A stretch of 35,021 nucleotides of DNA from Pseudomonas sp. Lineage in GTDB: Bacteria; Pseudomonadota; Gammaproteobacteria; Pseudomonadales; Pseudomonadaceae. Positions 1-9,619 of the stretch are shown piece by piece (position 1 is the first letter of the stretch; the number at the start of each line of letters is the position of its first letter). Under the pieces are notes generated by a model. It ran no database searches, was not told the DNA's origin, and saw only the letters and a program-made list of their open reading frames with translations. The position numbers and the translations under genes were made by a program. The stretch covers positions 1-35,021 of the forward strand of contig NZ_JAQGNX010000108.1 of the NCBI RefSeq assembly GCF_028293835.1, in the 5' to 3' direction.

Positions 1-49
1 CACGCGCAGTACCTGCCGGCTGAGGGTATACCTGGATGAGTATAGAAAA

Positions 50-124
50 TGGCAGGGGCGGCTGGATTCGAACCAACGCATGGCAGGATCAAAACCTGCT
101 GCCTTACCGCTTGGCGACGCCCCT
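50..124 (-). tRNA. tRNA-Gln (anticodon TTG)
   Basis: Read on the minus strand this is a 75-nt cloverleaf. A seven-base acceptor stem (AGGGGCG with CGCCCCT) is followed by a discriminator G and an encoded CCA end. The anticodon loop carries TTTTGAT, giving anticodon TTG, and the T-arm contains GGTTCGAATCC. It lies 35 bases after the ispE stop in the same direction and is probably made from the same transcript or by read-through. In Pseudomonas a tRNA-Gln commonly sits between ispE and prs, so prs is expected just beyond the left edge. Identity is very likely; the processing route is inferred. Confidence 0.96.
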
Positions 125-159
125 GTAATTGTTTCACCTGAGTGCCGAGCACTCAGTTC

Positions 160-1011
160 TTAGAACAGCTCTTGCAGCTTGCGATGCAACATCGAAACGT
201 TGCTTCCCTTTGCTACAAACCCTGTAAGGGTCTCTGTTAGAAGGGCCGAGACTTTATCAGCTTCAGCTTTGTTTGGGAAGGCCCCAAACACACAACTTCC
301 AGTTCCGGTTAATTTTGCGTCGACAAATTTGCCTAACAAATTCAAAGCGTTACGAACAGCTGGGTAACGCCTCTCTACAACCGGTTGACAGTCATTTCGA
401 CTGTTTCCCTCGAGAACGGGGCGCACTTTAATGGGAGGAGTGTCACGTGTCAACAGTGGATCTGCAAAAATTTCTGCTGTACTTACAGATACTTGCGGCA
501 CAAGCACCAGATACCACGGTTCTTCGGGGTTTACAGGGGTCAATATTTCTCCGACACCTTCGGCAAAAGCCGCGTGGCCGCGCACGAAAACCGGCACGTC
601 AGCCCCTAAAGTCAGGCCTAGGGTGGCCAGACGATCTTCATCCCAGCCCAGTTTCCAAAGATGGTTAAGACCCAGCAATGTTGTGGCGGCATCAGAGCTT
701 CCGCCGCCGATTCCACCGCCCATGGGCAAGCGTTTTTCCAGCCAGATGTCTACGCCGAGGCTACAACCGGACTGTTTTTGCAGTGCCCGAGCAGCCTTGA
801 CGATCAGATTGCTGTCATGGGGGACGGTGGGAATTTCAGTTTGCAGTCGGATTTCTCCGTCGTCACGCAGGGCAAAGCTGAGTTCATCGCCGTAATCGAG
901 AAACTGAAACAGCGTCTGCAGCTCGTGATAGCCGTCAGCGCGTCGTCCGAGAATGTGCAGCATCAAATTGAGCTTGGCAGGCGCCGGCAGCGTCAGGCGA
1001 TCTACGTCCAT
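160..1011 (-). CDS. ispE: 4-diphosphocytidyl-2-C-methyl-D-erythritol kinase
   Basis: This cytosolic GHMP-family kinase phosphorylates the 2-hydroxyl of CDP-methylerythritol with ATP, the fourth step of the MEP isoprenoid pathway. The 283-residue length is normal for the family. The N-terminus has the [12 protein letters not shown] substrate strand, and the glycine-rich ATP loop [13 protein letters not shown] is at residues 96-108. [10 protein letters not shown] segment near the C-terminus is the third GHMP motif. It starts two bases after the lolB stop, so TPR protein, lolB and ispE are one operon read leftward into tRNA-Gln. The lolB-ispE pairing is standard in gammaproteobacteria. Nothing unusual was seen. 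Confidence 0.97.
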   Translation of the reverse strand: MDVDRLTLPAPAKLNLMLHILGRRADGYHELQTLFQFLDYGDELSFALRDDGEIRLQTEIPTVPHDSNLIVKAARALQKQSGCSLGVDIWLEKRLPMGGGIGGGSSDAATTLLGLNHLWKLGWDEDRLATLGLTLGADVPVFVRGHAAFAEGVGEILTPVNPEEPWYLVLVPQVSVSTAEIFADPLLTRDTPPIKVRPVLEGNSRNDCQPVVERRYPAVRNALNLLGKFVDAKLTGTGSCVFGAFPNKAEADKVSALLTETLTGFVAKGSNVSMLHRKLQELF

Positions 1012-1013
1012 GC

Positions 1014-1631
1014 TTATTGCCCCAATTTGCGTGGCTGCCAGTCCTTGATCACCAGCGTGACGTCAAGGTCTTGTCCGTGCAGCTTGATGCGTTCGGGCAG
1101 CCAGTAGCCGTTCTGCTCTGAATAACTCAGGTATTCGACGTGCCAGTTGTCTTGTTCAAGACTGGCAAGGCGGCTGTCGCCATCGAGGGTCAGCGTGCTT
1201 TTGCTGTCGGGGGCGGGGAGGCCGCGCACCCACCAGACCAAGTGCGAGACTGGCAGCTTCCACCCTAGCTGCGCTTGCAGCAGGTCCTCGGGGTTGGTGG
1301 CTTCGAAGCGGCCTTGGTTGGCGACTTCCAGGGCGACGGCGCCGGGGCGGCCGGTCAGGCGCGCTGCGCCGCGTCCCAGTGGGCCTGAGAGGCGAATGTC
1401 GTAGTAGTCCTGGCGTTGCAACCAGAACAGTGTGCCGCTGCCGGAATCTTTTGGCGCGCGAATGCCCACTTTACCGCTGATTTGCCAGCCATCAAGGCTG
1501 CTCAGTTGGGTTTTATGGTCGCGCCATTGCGCGGGGTTGCCTTGGCCCTGCACGGCTTCGCGGTTGGTAAAACCGGCGCAACCGGCGAGCAGGGCAATCA
1601 AGCTGAAAACGATAACGTGGCGCAAAAACAT
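1014..1631 (-). CDS. lolB: Outer-membrane lipoprotein insertion protein LolB
   Basis: LolB is the outer-membrane receptor that takes lipoproteins from the periplasmic carrier LolA and inserts them into the outer membrane. The 205-residue product starts with a lipoprotein signal peptide and lipobox LLAGC, so lipidation is predicted at Cys18. The following residue is Ala rather than Asp, consistent with outer-membrane sorting. The mature part has LolB features such as [14 protein letters not shown] near residue 50 and LTGRPG in the middle. It lies four bases after the TPR lipoprotein stop and two bases before ispE, in a compact operon. Assignment is secure from sequence and context. Confidence 0.96.
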   Translation of the reverse strand: MFLRHVIVFSLIALLAGCAGFTNREAVQGQGNPAQWRDHKTQLSSLDGWQISGKVGIRAPKDSGSGTLFWLQRQDYYDIRLSGPLGRGAARLTGRPGAVALEVANQGRFEATNPEDLLQAQLGWKLPVSHLVWWVRGLPAPDSKSTLTLDGDSRLASLEQDNWHVEYLSYSEQNGYWLPERIKLHGQDLDVTLVIKDWQPRKLGQ

Positions 1632-1635
1632 AAAA

Positions 1636-3363
1636 TTAAAGAGTCTCGGATCCGGTCAGGCGCCGCACAGTGCTGCGCAGAATTGGGCTGTCAGGTTGCT
1701 GTTCAAGGGCTTTGCCCCAGACTTTGCGGGCTTCGCGTTGGTTGCCTTTGGCCCACAATACTTCGCCCAGATGAGCGGCGACCTCGTGGTCAGGGAAGCG
1801 TGCCAGCGCCTGGCGTAGCAAGCGTTCGGCCTCGTCAAGATTGCCCAGGCGGTAATTCACCCAGCCAAGACTGTCGAGCACCGCAGGGTCTTCCGGGTTC
1901 AAAAGGTGTGCCCGTTCGATCAGCGCTTTAGCTTCGGCATAGCGTGTTGTCCGGTCTGAAAGCGTGTAGCCCAAGGCATTCAGCGCCATGGCGTTGTCCG
2001 GCTCTCGTGCGAGGATGGCCCGCAGGTCTTTTTCCATCTGCGCCAGATCGTTGCGTTTTTCAGCCAGCATGGCGCGGGTGTAAAGCAGGTTCAGGTCGTC
2101 AGGGTATTGCTTCAGCGCCTGCTCCAGCACTTGCCAGGCATGGTCACCCTGCTTGTTGCTTTCCAGTGTCTCGGCTTCGATCAAATACAGCTGAATCGCG
2201 TAGTCCGGCTGGGCGTCACGGGCCGAAGCCAGAAGCTTGGAGGCTTCAGCGGTACGGCCGTGGCTCATTAGAATATCGGCCTGGCGCAGTTGTGCAGGTA
2301 AATAATCGTTGCCGGGGCCGACTTGAGCATATTCAGCGAGCGCCTTGTCCGGATCGTTGCGTTCTTCAGCCACTCGACCGAGGTTCAAGTGCGCCGAATC
2401 AACGTGGCTGCCGCGACCGATCAAGTCTTCCAGGTAGCCAACGGCTTCATCCCAGGCTTTAGCCTCAAGGCACACCAGCGCTAACGAATAACGCAGTTCG
2501 TCGTCGTCCGGAAATTGCTGAACCAGGCTGGAAAACTCAACCTTAGCGTCGTCCATACGGTTTTGTTCGACCAACATTCGCGCGTACGTCAGGCGCAGAC
2601 GCTTGTCGTCCGGGTATTTTTTGATGCTTTTTTGCAAAAGCGGCATCGCTTCCTTGCCACGGTCCATCCCTTGCAGGATGCGGGCGTGCAGCAGGATCGG
2701 TGCGATCTCGCCGTCAGTCGGCGGATTGTCTTCGAGCAGGGTCAATGCCCCTTTGGCATCACCATTTTGTTGGAGCAGCAAGGCTTTGCCGAAGATCAGC
2801 TGGCCATTTTTCGGGTATTTCTGCAGCAGACGATCGAAGCTTTTCAGCAGGCCGTTGCGGGTGTCGGCATCGGTTTCCGCGGCAGATAGCGCCAGGAAAT
2901 CGAAATGCGTGTCGCCTTGACCCTGCAGCACTTTTTCCATGTAGGCCATGGACTCGTCATAGCGCCCGGCCCGCGCCAGCTGGATCGCTGCGGCACGCTG
3001 CGCTTCCAGGTTGGACGGGTCGTTCTTCGCCCAGATCAGCGAGGTATCAAGGGCTGCCTGATCGGCGCCCAAGTACTCGGCGATACGAAATGCGCGCTCG
3101 GAAATCCCCGGGTCCTGAGTGTTCACGGCCTGGGTGACGTAGTTGTCCAGCGCTATGTCGAAGCGGTTGCGCTGGCCAGCCAACTCCGCCGACAACAGGC
3201 TGACAACCGTGTCTTGAGAGAAAGAGCTATAGACCTGCGGTTTGGCGGCAGGCGCGGGTGTCGTGTCTCCAGCCGGAGCAGACGCTCCGGGAGAAACGGG
3301 AGCCAGAGCCTGGCAGCCGTTCAAAAAGACAAAGGCGAGAAGTAGCGCGGAGGATCTATTCAT
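1636..3363 (-). CDS. TPR-repeat outer-membrane lipoprotein (PA4667 type)
   Basis: A 575-residue protein with a lipoprotein signal peptide. The segment [17 protein letters not shown] ends in a lipobox with predicted lipidation at Cys17, which supports the start at 3363 although no strong Shine-Dalgarno sequence precedes it. A Pro/Ala-rich linker follows, then many helical tetratricopeptide repeats covering most of the protein. The clearest are in the last third, with A.LN..GY/AEA...ERA and [15 protein letters not shown] periodicity. TPR arrays bind other proteins; no enzyme motif is visible. It heads the operon with lolB and ispE and diverges from hemA. The matching gene in P. aeruginosa is, to my knowledge, functionally uncharacterised. 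A role in envelope lipoprotein assembly is inferred only from linkage to lolB. Confidence 0.88.
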   Translation of the reverse strand: MNRSSALLLAFVFLNGCQALAPVSPGASAPAGDTTPAPAAKPQVYSSFSQDTVVSLLSAELAGQRNRFDIALDNYVTQAVNTQDPGISERAFRIAEYLGADQAALDTSLIWAKNDPSNLEAQRAAAIQLARAGRYDESMAYMEKVLQGQGDTHFDFLALSAAETDADTRNGLLKSFDRLLQKYPKNGQLIFGKALLLQQNGDAKGALTLLEDNPPTDGEIAPILLHARILQGMDRGKEAMPLLQKSIKKYPDDKRLRLTYARMLVEQNRMDDAKVEFSSLVQQFPDDDELRYSLALVCLEAKAWDEAVGYLEDLIGRGSHVDSAHLNLGRVAEERNDPDKALAEYAQVGPGNDYLPAQLRQADILMSHGRTAEASKLLASARDAQPDYAIQLYLIEAETLESNKQGDHAWQVLEQALKQYPDDLNLLYTRAMLAEKRNDLAQMEKDLRAILAREPDNAMALNALGYTLSDRTTRYAEAKALIERAHLLNPEDPAVLDSLGWVNYRLGNLDEAERLLRQALARFPDHEVAAHLGEVLWAKGNQREARKVWGKALEQQPDSPILRSTVRRLTGSETL

Positions 3364-3591
3364 ATATAGGGGAAGGACGACTTACCTGCGGTCAGATCAT
3401 CATGACACAAGCCTTGGAGCAAACCCACAGCCCGTGCGAAAACTACTCACCCCGATGTTGCCGTGGGTAAAAACACCCCAAAAAACGGGCATTAAATGGG
3501 CAGCTCTATTAGGACAATAGTCTGCGGTGGTTGTTCTGAATCAGACGAAGTAGGACAATTGCCGGCTTCACGTCACCATCAGCGACCTTGA

Positions 3592-4869
3592 ATGGCCTTC
3601 CTTGCACTTGGTATTAACCATAAGACTGCTTCAGTCGATGTCCGCGAGCGCGTGGCATTTACCCCTGAGCTGTTGGTTGAGGCCTTGCAGCAGCTCTGCC
3701 GTCTCACCGACAGCCGCGAAGCTGCGATCCTCTCGACCTGCAACCGCAGCGAGTTGTACATCGAACACGACCATATCGCCGCCGATTCGATACTGCGCTG
3801 GCTGGCCGATTATCATCATTTGAGTCTGGAAGAGCTGCGCGCCAGCGCTTATGTTCACGAGGATGATGCGGCAGTTCGTCACATGATGCGGGTCGCCTCC
3901 GGGCTCGACTCGCTGGTGCTGGGCGAGCCGCAAATTCTCGGTCAAATGAAGTCGGCGTACGCCGTTGCACGGGAAGCGGGGACCATCGGGCCTTTGCTCG
4001 GTCGACTGTTTCAGGCCACGTTCAACGCTGCTAAACAGGTGCGTACCGACACCGCCATTGGCGAGAACCCGGTGTCGGTGGCGTTTGCCGCCGTTAGCCT
4101 GGCCAAGCAGATATTCAGTGACCTACAGCGCAGCCAAGCCCTGCTGATCGGTGCGGGCGAGACCATCACTTTAGTTGCCCGGCACCTGCATGAACTGGGC
4201 GTTAAGCGTATTGTGGTCGCCAACCGGACGTTGGAGCGCGCCAGTATTTTGGCCGCAGAGTTCGGTGCCCACGCGGTATTGCTCTCGGACATCCCCGCAG
4301 AATTGGTCAACAGCGACATCGTTATCAGCTCCACGGCCAGCCAGTTGCCGATCTTGGGCAAGGGCGCGGTGGAAAGCGCCCTGAAGCTGCGCAAGCACAA
4401 ACCCATTTTCATGGTCGATATCGCGGTTCCGCGAGATATCGAGCCCGAAGTCGGCGAGCTGGACGACGTTTACCTGTATAGCGTCGATGATCTGCACGAA
4501 GTGGTCGCTGAAAACCTAAAAAGCCGCCAGGGCGCTGCGCAAGCAGCTGAGGAACTGGTGAATATCGGCGCGAACGACTTTATGCTGCGTTTGCGTGAGC
4601 TGGCTGCAGTGGACGTGCTTAAGGCCTACCGCCAGCAAAGCGAACGCCTGCGCGACGACGAATTGCTCAAAGCCCAGCGCATGCTGGCCAACGGCAGCAG
4701 TGCCGAAGACGTTCTGATGCAATTGGCCCGTGGCCTTACCAACAAACTGATGCATGCTCCAAGCGTGCAGTTGAAAAAGCTGACAGCTGAAGGCCGCCTC
4801 GATGCGCTGGCCATGGCTCAGGAACTTTTTGCCCTCGGAGAGGGCTCGACGGATAAACCCCCGCAATGA
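3592..4869 (+). CDS. hemA: Glutamyl-tRNA reductase
   Basis: GluTR reduces glutamyl-tRNA(Glu) to glutamate-1-semialdehyde with NADPH, the first committed step of C5-pathway tetrapyrrole synthesis. The 425-residue length is typical. The nucleophilic cysteine is Cys50 within STCNRSELY, and [17 protein letters not shown] at 104-120 is the substrate-domain signature. The NADPH-binding loop LIGAGETI is around residues 185-192. The N-terminal sequence after Met contains the usual [12 protein letters not shown]. The ATG at 3592 gives a standard N-terminus, though the ribosome site is weak. The stop overlaps the prfA start by four bases, implying translational coupling. The 228-base gap to the TPR gene must hold both divergent promoters. 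Confidence 0.98.
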   Translation: MAFLALGINHKTASVDVRERVAFTPELLVEALQQLCRLTDSREAAILSTCNRSELYIEHDHIAADSILRWLADYHHLSLEELRASAYVHEDDAAVRHMMRVASGLDSLVLGEPQILGQMKSAYAVAREAGTIGPLLGRLFQATFNAAKQVRTDTAIGENPVSVAFAAVSLAKQIFSDLQRSQALLIGAGETITLVARHLHELGVKRIVVANRTLERASILAAEFGAHAVLLSDIPAELVNSDIVISSTASQLPILGKGAVESALKLRKHKPIFMVDIAVPRDIEPEVGELDDVYLYSVDDLHEVVAENLKSRQGAAQAAEELVNIGANDFMLRLRELAAVDVLKAYRQQSERLRDDELLKAQRMLANGSSAEDVLMQLARGLTNKLMHAPSVQLKKLTAEGRLDALAMAQELFALGEGSTDKPPQ

Positions 4870-5948
4870 AAGCTTCACTGCTCAATAAGCTGGACATCCT
4901 CAATGACCGCTACGAGGAATTGACCGCACTGCTGGGCGATGCCGAAGTCATTTCCGAGCAAAACAGGTTTCGCGCCTATTCCCGGGAATACGCCGAAGTT
5001 GAACCGATTGTCGTGACCTATAACCAGTTACTCAAAGTGCTTGGGGACCTTGAAGGTGCGCAAGCGCTGCTTAAGGACAGCGACCCGGACATGCGCGAAA
5101 TGGCTGGCGAAGAAGTTCGCGAGGCCAAGGCGCAATTGATTGAGCTCGAAGGGCAGTTGCAACGCATGTTATTGCCCAAAGACCCGAATGACGGGCGCAA
5201 CGTGTTCCTGGAAATTCGTGCCGGTACCGGGGGGGACGAAGCCGCGATATTTTCGGGTGATCTGTTCCGCATGTATTCGCGTTACGCCGAGCGTCGCGGT
5301 TGGCGGGTGGAAATTCTTTCGGAAAATATTGGCGAGCATGGCGGCTTCAAAGAAGTCATTGCTCGGGTCGAAGGCGAAAATGTCTATGGCAAGTTGAAAT
5401 TCGAGTCCGGTGCGCACCGTGTTCAGCGCGTTCCAGAGACCGAATCCCAGGGCCGTATTCATACCTCTGCCTGTACCGTGGCGGTATTGCCCGAGCCAGA
5501 CGAGCAGCAAGTCATCGAAATCAATTCGTCTGATTTACGCGTAGACACCTACAAATCCTCGGGCGCGGGTGGGCAACACGTCAACAAAACCGATTCGGCA
5601 GTACGCATTACTCACTTGCCGACGGGTATTGTAGTGGAGTGCCAGGAAGAGCGTTCCCAGCACAAGAATCGCGCACGGGCGATGTCCTGGCTGTCAGCGA
5701 AGCTCAACGATCAGCAAACCAGCGCCGCTGCCAATGCAATCGCCAGTGAGCGTAAGCTGTTGGTGGGCTCCGGCGACCGTTCCGAGCGAATTCGCACCTA
5801 TAATTTCCCTCAGGGACGGGTCACGGATCATCGTGTCAACTTGACGCTGTATTCCCTTGATGAAGTTTTGGCGGGCGGGGTCGATGCAGTGATAGAGCCG
5901 CTTTTAGCTGAGTATCAGGCCGACCAACTTGCGGCATTAGGTGAGTAA
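4866..5948 (+). CDS. prfA: Peptide chain release factor 1
   Basis: RF1 recognises UAA and UAG stop codons and triggers peptidyl-tRNA hydrolysis on the ribosome. The 360-residue length matches E. coli RF1. The codon-recognition tripeptide appears as Pro-Glu-Thr (residues 190-192, within [12 protein letters not shown]), fitting the PxT class of RF1. The GGQ motif is at 235-237 within [14 protein letters not shown]. Gln237 is the residue methylated by PrmC, whose gene follows immediately. The ATG overlaps the hemA stop by four bases, and the stop abuts the prmC start. The arrangement hemA-prfA-prmC is widely conserved in gammaproteobacteria. Confidence 0.98.
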   Translation: MKASLLNKLDILNDRYEELTALLGDAEVISEQNRFRAYSREYAEVEPIVVTYNQLLKVLGDLEGAQALLKDSDPDMREMAGEEVREAKAQLIELEGQLQRMLLPKDPNDGRNVFLEIRAGTGGDEAAIFSGDLFRMYSRYAERRGWRVEILSENIGEHGGFKEVIARVEGENVYGKLKFESGAHRVQRVPETESQGRIHTSACTVAVLPEPDEQQVIEINSSDLRVDTYKSSGAGGQHVNKTDSAVRITHLPTGIVVECQEERSQHKNRARAMSWLSAKLNDQQTSAAANAIASERKLLVGSGDRSERIRTYNFPQGRVTDHRVNLTLYSLDEVLAGGVDAVIEPLLAEYQADQLAALGE

Positions 5949-6794
5949 ATGACGATTATTGCCAGCTTGTTAAGAGGCGCCGAGCTTCCTGATTCCCCCA
6001 CCGCGCGTCTGGACGTGGAGTTATTACTGGCCGCCGCGCTGGGTAAACCGCGGAGTTTCCTGCACACGTGGCCCGAACGTATTGTCAGCACCGAAGCGGC
6101 CCTGATGTTCGCGTCCTACCTGCAGCGTCGAAGAACCGGTGAACCCGTGGCCTACATCCTGGGTCAGCAGGGCTTCTGGAAACTCGACCTTGAGGTCGCT
6201 CCGCACACACTGATCCCGCGTCCCGATACCGAGTTGCTGGTTGAGGTCGCGCTGGAATTGCACGCAGCGACGCCATCGCAAGCGCCGGTCACGGTGCTCG
6301 ACCTCGGCACGGGCACTGGGGCGATTGCCTTGGCCTTGGCACACGACCGTTCCTTCTGGGACGTGACGGCTGTGGATCGAGTGCCTGAAGCCGTCGCCCT
6401 GGCCGAGCGCAACCGTCATCGGCTGCACCTGGACAACGCCACGGTGCTGAACAGCCACTGGTTCAGCGCCCTGGAAGGACGACGTTTCGACCTGATCGTT
6501 AGCAATCCACCTTACATAGCCTCTGCCGATCCGCATCTGGTGGAGGGGGACGTTCGTTTCGAACCGAGCAGCGCTCTGGTAGCGGGCGTCGATGGCTTGG
6601 ACGACATACGTTTGATCATCGCCCAGGCCCCACGCCACCTCGAGGTCGACGGCTGGTTGTTGCTCGAACATGGTTACGACCAAGCCGCCGCCGTGCGCGA
6701 TCTGATGGCCAGTCAAGGGTTCGAGCGTGTACAAAGCCGCATGGACCTAGGCGGTCACGAACGCATTACCCTCGGGCGTCGTCATGCTGACTGA
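5949..6794 (+). CDS. prmC: Release factor glutamine N5-methyltransferase
   Basis: PrmC (HemK) methylates the amide nitrogen of the GGQ glutamine in RF1 and RF2 using S-adenosylmethionine, which raises termination efficiency. The 281-residue protein has an N-terminal helical release-factor-binding domain. The SAM-binding motif DLGTGTGAIALAL is at 118-130, and the catalytic NPPY tetrapeptide is at 186-189 in SNPPYIAS, which positions the glutamine amide. The phrase TLIPRPDTELLVE near 87-99 is diagnostic of the family. It begins directly after the prfA stop and overlaps moeB by 11 bases. The substrate and the modifying enzyme are therefore probably made from the same transcript. Confidence 0.98.
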   Translation: MTIIASLLRGAELPDSPTARLDVELLLAAALGKPRSFLHTWPERIVSTEAALMFASYLQRRRTGEPVAYILGQQGFWKLDLEVAPHTLIPRPDTELLVEVALELHAATPSQAPVTVLDLGTGTGAIALALAHDRSFWDVTAVDRVPEAVALAERNRHRLHLDNATVLNSHWFSALEGRRFDLIVSNPPYIASADPHLVEGDVRFEPSSALVAGVDGLDDIRLIIAQAPRHLEVDGWLLLEHGYDQAAAVRDLMASQGFERVQSRMDLGGHERITLGRRHAD

Positions 6795-7542
6795 CGCGGA
6801 ACTGTTGCGTTACAGCCGGCAGATTTTGTTACAGCACGTGGATATCGCGGGCCAACTACGCCTCAAAGCCAGCCGCGCATTGATCGTAGGCCTCGGCGGC
6901 CTCGGTTCGCCAGTCGCCTTATATTTGGCGGCGGCCGGGGTGGGCGAATTGCACCTGGCCGACTTCGACACCGTGGACGCGACCAATCTGCAACGGCAGA
7001 TCATCCACGACAGCCACAGCGTCGGAAAGAGCAAAGTCGATTCGGCCATGAAGCGCCTGAGCGCCATCAACCCCGACGTGAAACTGACCGCTCATCGCAG
7101 CGCGTTGGACGCTGACAGCCTGGCAGCGGCGGTCGATGCGGTGGACCTGGTGCTGGACTGCTCTGATAACTTCGGCACCCGTGAAGCGGTCAACGCTGCT
7201 TGCGTTGCAGCCCAGAAACCGTTGGTCAGTGGCGCAGCGATTCGTTTGGAGGGGCAGTTGTCGGTGTTTGATTCGCGACGTGCTGATAGCCCGTGTTATC
7301 ACTGCCTTTATGGCCATGGCAGCGAAGACGAATTGACCTGCAGCGAAGCCGGAGTCATCGGTCCCTTGGTGGGAATGGTCGGCAGCCTGCAAGCGTTGGA
7401 AGCACTGAAGCTGTTGGCAGGTTTTGGCGAGCCCATGGTCGGGCGCTTGTTGTTGATCGATGCGTTAACCAGCCGCTTCCGGGAGCTGCGAGTCAAGCGC
7501 GACCCCGCGTGCAGCGTGTGCGGCGGCACTGCCCATGACTAA
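6784..7542 (+). CDS. moeB: MoeB/ThiF-type sulfur-carrier adenylyltransferase
   Basis: This E1-like enzyme activates the C-terminal glycine of a ubiquitin-like sulfur carrier (MoaD for molybdopterin, possibly ThiS) by adenylation. The 252-residue protein has the nucleotide loop VGLGGLGSP at 35-43 followed by the acidic [13 protein letters not shown] stretch. Two CxxC pairs, Cys171/Cys174 (CYHC) and Cys243/Cys246 (CSVC), form the expected structural zinc site. The conserved cysteine of [10 protein letters not shown] is Cys186. No rhodanese domain is attached, unlike MOCS3-type proteins. It overlaps prmC by 11 bases and murI by 8, so the five genes form one coupled transcript. MoaD versus ThiS preference cannot be read from sequence. 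Confidence 0.94.
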   Translation: MLTDAELLRYSRQILLQHVDIAGQLRLKASRALIVGLGGLGSPVALYLAAAGVGELHLADFDTVDATNLQRQIIHDSHSVGKSKVDSAMKRLSAINPDVKLTAHRSALDADSLAAAVDAVDLVLDCSDNFGTREAVNAACVAAQKPLVSGAAIRLEGQLSVFDSRRADSPCYHCLYGHGSEDELTCSEAGVIGPLVGMVGSLQALEALKLLAGFGEPMVGRLLLIDALTSRFRELRVKRDPACSVCGGTAHD

Positions 7543-8335
7543 AGCCAGCGAAGCGCCCATTGGAGTCTTTGATTCCGGCGTGGGAGGTTTATCGGTCCTG
7601 AGTGAAATTCACAGTCTGTTACCCAATGAATCGCTGCTGTACGTGGCCGATTGCGGCCATATTCCTTATGGCGAAAAAACCCCGGAATTCATTCGCCAGC
7701 GCTGTGCGATCATTGCTGAGTTTTTTCATGCCCAAGGCGCCAAAGCCTTGGTCTTGGCGTGCAATACCGCAACGGTGGCCGGCGTCGCTGATTTGCGCGA
7801 ACGTTACCCTGACTGGCCCATCGTCGGCATGGAGCCTGCGGTCAAACCGGCTGCGGCGGCGACTCGCAGTGGCATCGTTGGCGTATTAGCGACCACCGGC
7901 ACCCTGCAGAGCGCAAAGTTCGCCGCGTTACTCGACCGATTTGCCGCTGATGTGCACGTTATCACTCAACCCTGTCCGGGACTGGTCGAGCTGATTGAGA
8001 CCGGTGATTTGGTCAGCCCCACCATTCGCAACCTGCTTCGCGGTTATGTCGAACCCCTGCTGGCGGCGGGCTGCGACACCATTATTCTAGGCTGCACGCA
8101 CTATCCCTTCCTTAAACCCTTGCTGCGGGAAATGATCCCGAACTCAATCAGCTTGATTGATACCGGTAGCGCGGTGGCACGTCAGCTCCAGCGTTTGCTG
8201 AGCCAGCGCCAGCTGTTGGCAGACGGGCCCGCTCTGGAATCACGGTTCTGGACCAGCGCCTCCCCAGAAACTTTCAGAAACATCTTGCCCTTGCTATGGC
8301 AAAAAACTGCCAATGTGCGATTCTTCGCTCTGTAA
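7535..8335 (+). CDS. murI: Glutamate racemase
   Basis: MurI interconverts L- and D-glutamate without cofactor, supplying D-Glu for peptidoglycan. The 266-residue product shows the Asp-Ser pair in [12 protein letters not shown] (Asp13, Ser14). The two catalytic cysteines are Cys76 (ACNTAT) and Cys187 (GCTHYPFL, followed by His189). The IPYGEK segment near 43-48 is also typical. It overlaps moeB by 8 bases and is the last gene of the hemA-murI operon. The 119 bases before pagL contain no convincing terminator, though a short CCCGGCCGGG palindrome is present. In P. aeruginosa the same murI-pagL order occurs. Confidence 0.97.
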   Translation: MTKASEAPIGVFDSGVGGLSVLSEIHSLLPNESLLYVADCGHIPYGEKTPEFIRQRCAIIAEFFHAQGAKALVLACNTATVAGVADLRERYPDWPIVGMEPAVKPAAAATRSGIVGVLATTGTLQSAKFAALLDRFAADVHVITQPCPGLVELIETGDLVSPTIRNLLRGYVEPLLAAGCDTIILGCTHYPFLKPLLREMIPNSISLIDTGSAVARQLQRLLSQRQLLADGPALESRFWTSASPETFRNILPLLWQKTANVRFFAL

Positions 8336-8454
8336 GAATTGTGTCAAGGCGGCGCGGGAAAAAACGTGGAACTATTGCCCGGCCGGGGATTTCTATTAAA
8401 AGTCTGTCCGCTAAAAATAAATTCCTGAAACGTTATGCAAATAGGGTGTTTCTG

Positions 8455-8973
8455 ATGAAGCGACTGTTTTGTTTGGCTGCGATTGCGGCCGCATTAATGG
8501 GGCAAAGCGTTATTGCTAACGCGGCGGGTCTTGAATTGTCAGTCGGCGAGACCGGCGAATCGACGCAGACCTATCGCCTGGGCGTGCAGTTTGATTGGGA
8601 TAAAAGTTGGTTCCAGACGGACGTCGGACGTCTGACCGGATACTGGAACGGCGCTTACACGTACTGGTCCGGTGACAAATCTTCAGGTAACAATAGCCTG
8701 TCCTTCTCACCGGTATTTGTTTACGAATTCGGCTCGGCGAGCATTAAACCGTACGTGGAAGCGGGTATTGGCGTGGCAGTATTTTCAAGCACCCGGGTAG
8801 AAGACCAGAAGTTAAGCACGGCTTTTCTATTTGAAGACCGGGTAGGGTTTGGTTTGCGCTTCAACAATGGACATGAAGTCGGCATTCGTGCGACGCATTA
8901 TTCCAACGGCGGAATCAAAGAACCGAATTCCGGTGTAGAAAGCTACGCGCTGCATTACACCGTACCGTTCTAG
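8455..8973 (+). CDS. pagL: Lipid A 3-O-deacylase PagL
   Basis: PagL is an outer-membrane beta-barrel hydrolase that removes the 3-position acyl chain from lipid A, altering endotoxin activity. An in-frame ATG exists at 8296 inside murI. The ATG at 8455 is chosen because it begins a clear signal peptide (MKRLFCLAAIAAALMGQSVI with ANA just after, cleavage near residue 23-24) and gives 172 residues, close to the P. aeruginosa enzyme. The catalytic residues appear as His148 and Ser150 (THYSNGG) and Glu162 (GVES), with the same 14-residue His-Glu spacing as known PagL. Alternating aromatic strands and a C-terminal Phe fit a barrel. Regulation by PhoPQ or others is not visible here. Confidence 0.93.
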   Translation: MKRLFCLAAIAAALMGQSVIANAAGLELSVGETGESTQTYRLGVQFDWDKSWFQTDVGRLTGYWNGAYTYWSGDKSSGNNSLSFSPVFVYEFGSASIKPYVEAGIGVAVFSSTRVEDQKLSTAFLFEDRVGFGLRFNNGHEVGIRATHYSNGGIKEPNSGVESYALHYTVPF

Positions 8974-8989
8974 GGTTTAACACTGCAAC

Positions 8990-9070
8990 TGTGGGAGCGA
9001 ACTTGTTCGCGAGGCGGCGTGCCTGACACACCGAGGGCAACCTTTCGCCAACACGTTGGTTCCCGCAGGT
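8990..9070. repeat. REP-type inverted repeat (degenerate REPIN)
   Basis: A GTGGGAGCGAACTTGTTCGCG arm-like start is followed about 50 bases later by TTTCGCCAACACGTTGGTTCC, facing the opposite way and ending in CGCAGG. The two halves are imperfect copies of the Pseudomonas REP palindrome GAGCCAAC.GTTGGCGA seen at three other places in this window. It sits between the convergent ends of pagL and the YkgJ-family gene, where it could act as a transcript end structure. Confidence 0.75.
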
Positions 9071-9083
9071 TTGGCGGTATCTT

Positions 9084-9398
9084 TTACCGATACGCGGTGG
9101 CGATCCCGCGGCGTTCGTTCAAGCAATCGTCTGCTCCCGTTTCGAACTCGCGGCAAATCAGCGGACGCTTTTCATAAATCGTGCACATCATCGTGTTGCG
9201 ATCCAACGCCGCACACCAGCCGTCGTCCAGACGCAACATCACCTCGCCACCCCAATCGTCCGTATCGATATAACGTTCAGGCACGCCCGTGTCGGTGATC
9301 AGCATCACTTCCAGTTGGCAACAGCAGGCGGCACAGGTCGAGCACGTAATGGCCGGTTCTGCAGGAATTTGAGTCAAGGGAATGTTGGTGGTGTTCAT
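9084..9398 (-). CDS. YkgJ-family cysteine-cluster protein
   Basis: A small protein of the zinc/iron-chelate-binding YkgJ family (UPF0153). From the chosen start at 9398 it is 104 residues, rich in cysteine: CSTCAACCCQ near the N-terminus, W-C-A-A-L-D in the middle, MMCTIYEKRPLICREF further on, and a late DDCLNE. The pattern CxxCxxCC ... C ... C.IY..RP..CR.F is diagnostic of the family and is thought to hold a metal or cluster. The longer frame from 9428 lacks family sequence at its N-terminus. Function is unknown. It reads toward pagL and lies next to the deletion scar at 9513-9619. Confidence 0.85.
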   Translation of the reverse strand: MNTTNIPLTQIPAEPAITCSTCAACCCQLEVMLITDTGVPERYIDTDDWGGEVMLRLDDGWCAALDRNTMMCTIYEKRPLICREFETGADDCLNERRGIATAYR

Positions 9399-9512
9399 AG
9401 GCGCGCAGTGTATGCCGTTGTGTGACACTCGTGTGAATGCAGCGACAAAACACCACGTTCGTCAACGGTCGCAACGCTTCATCTTTTTAGCCAGGCGCTG
9501 CAACAGCGGAAA

Positions 9513-9619
9513 CTACCTCGCCCAGATAATCCCCAGCAGCACCACGCTCGGGCCAAAGCCCCAGCCTCGGGTGAAAAGCGCCGATGAGCTATGCAGCCGC
9601 TGTACGACGCGCCGTTCAC
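9513..9619 (-). pseudogene. DUF1365 gene remnant joined to another gene's 3' end
   Basis: A GTG at 9619 overlaps the TGA of the FAD amine oxidase and starts the translation MNGASYSGCIAHRRFSP, closely resembling the N-terminus of DUF1365 proteins that normally follow this FAD enzyme. After about 17 codons the similarity stops. A different frame then reads GWGFGPSVVLLGIIWAR and ends at the TAG at 9513-9515, like a membrane-protein C-terminus. I read this as a deletion joining the start of DUF1365 to the tail of a downstream gene. In other pseudomonads DUF1365 and a cyclopropane-fatty-acid-synthase-like gene occupy this place (recalled, not searched). The exact junction, roughly 9560-9572, is uncertain. 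Confidence 0.6.

Noticed and set aside
5433..5441. RF1 codon-recognition tripeptide reads Pro-Glu-Thr rather than the E. coli Pro-Ala-Thr
   Set aside because: The middle residue varies among bacterial RF1 proteins (PxT), and the flanking sequence is standard, so no altered stop-codon use is suggested.
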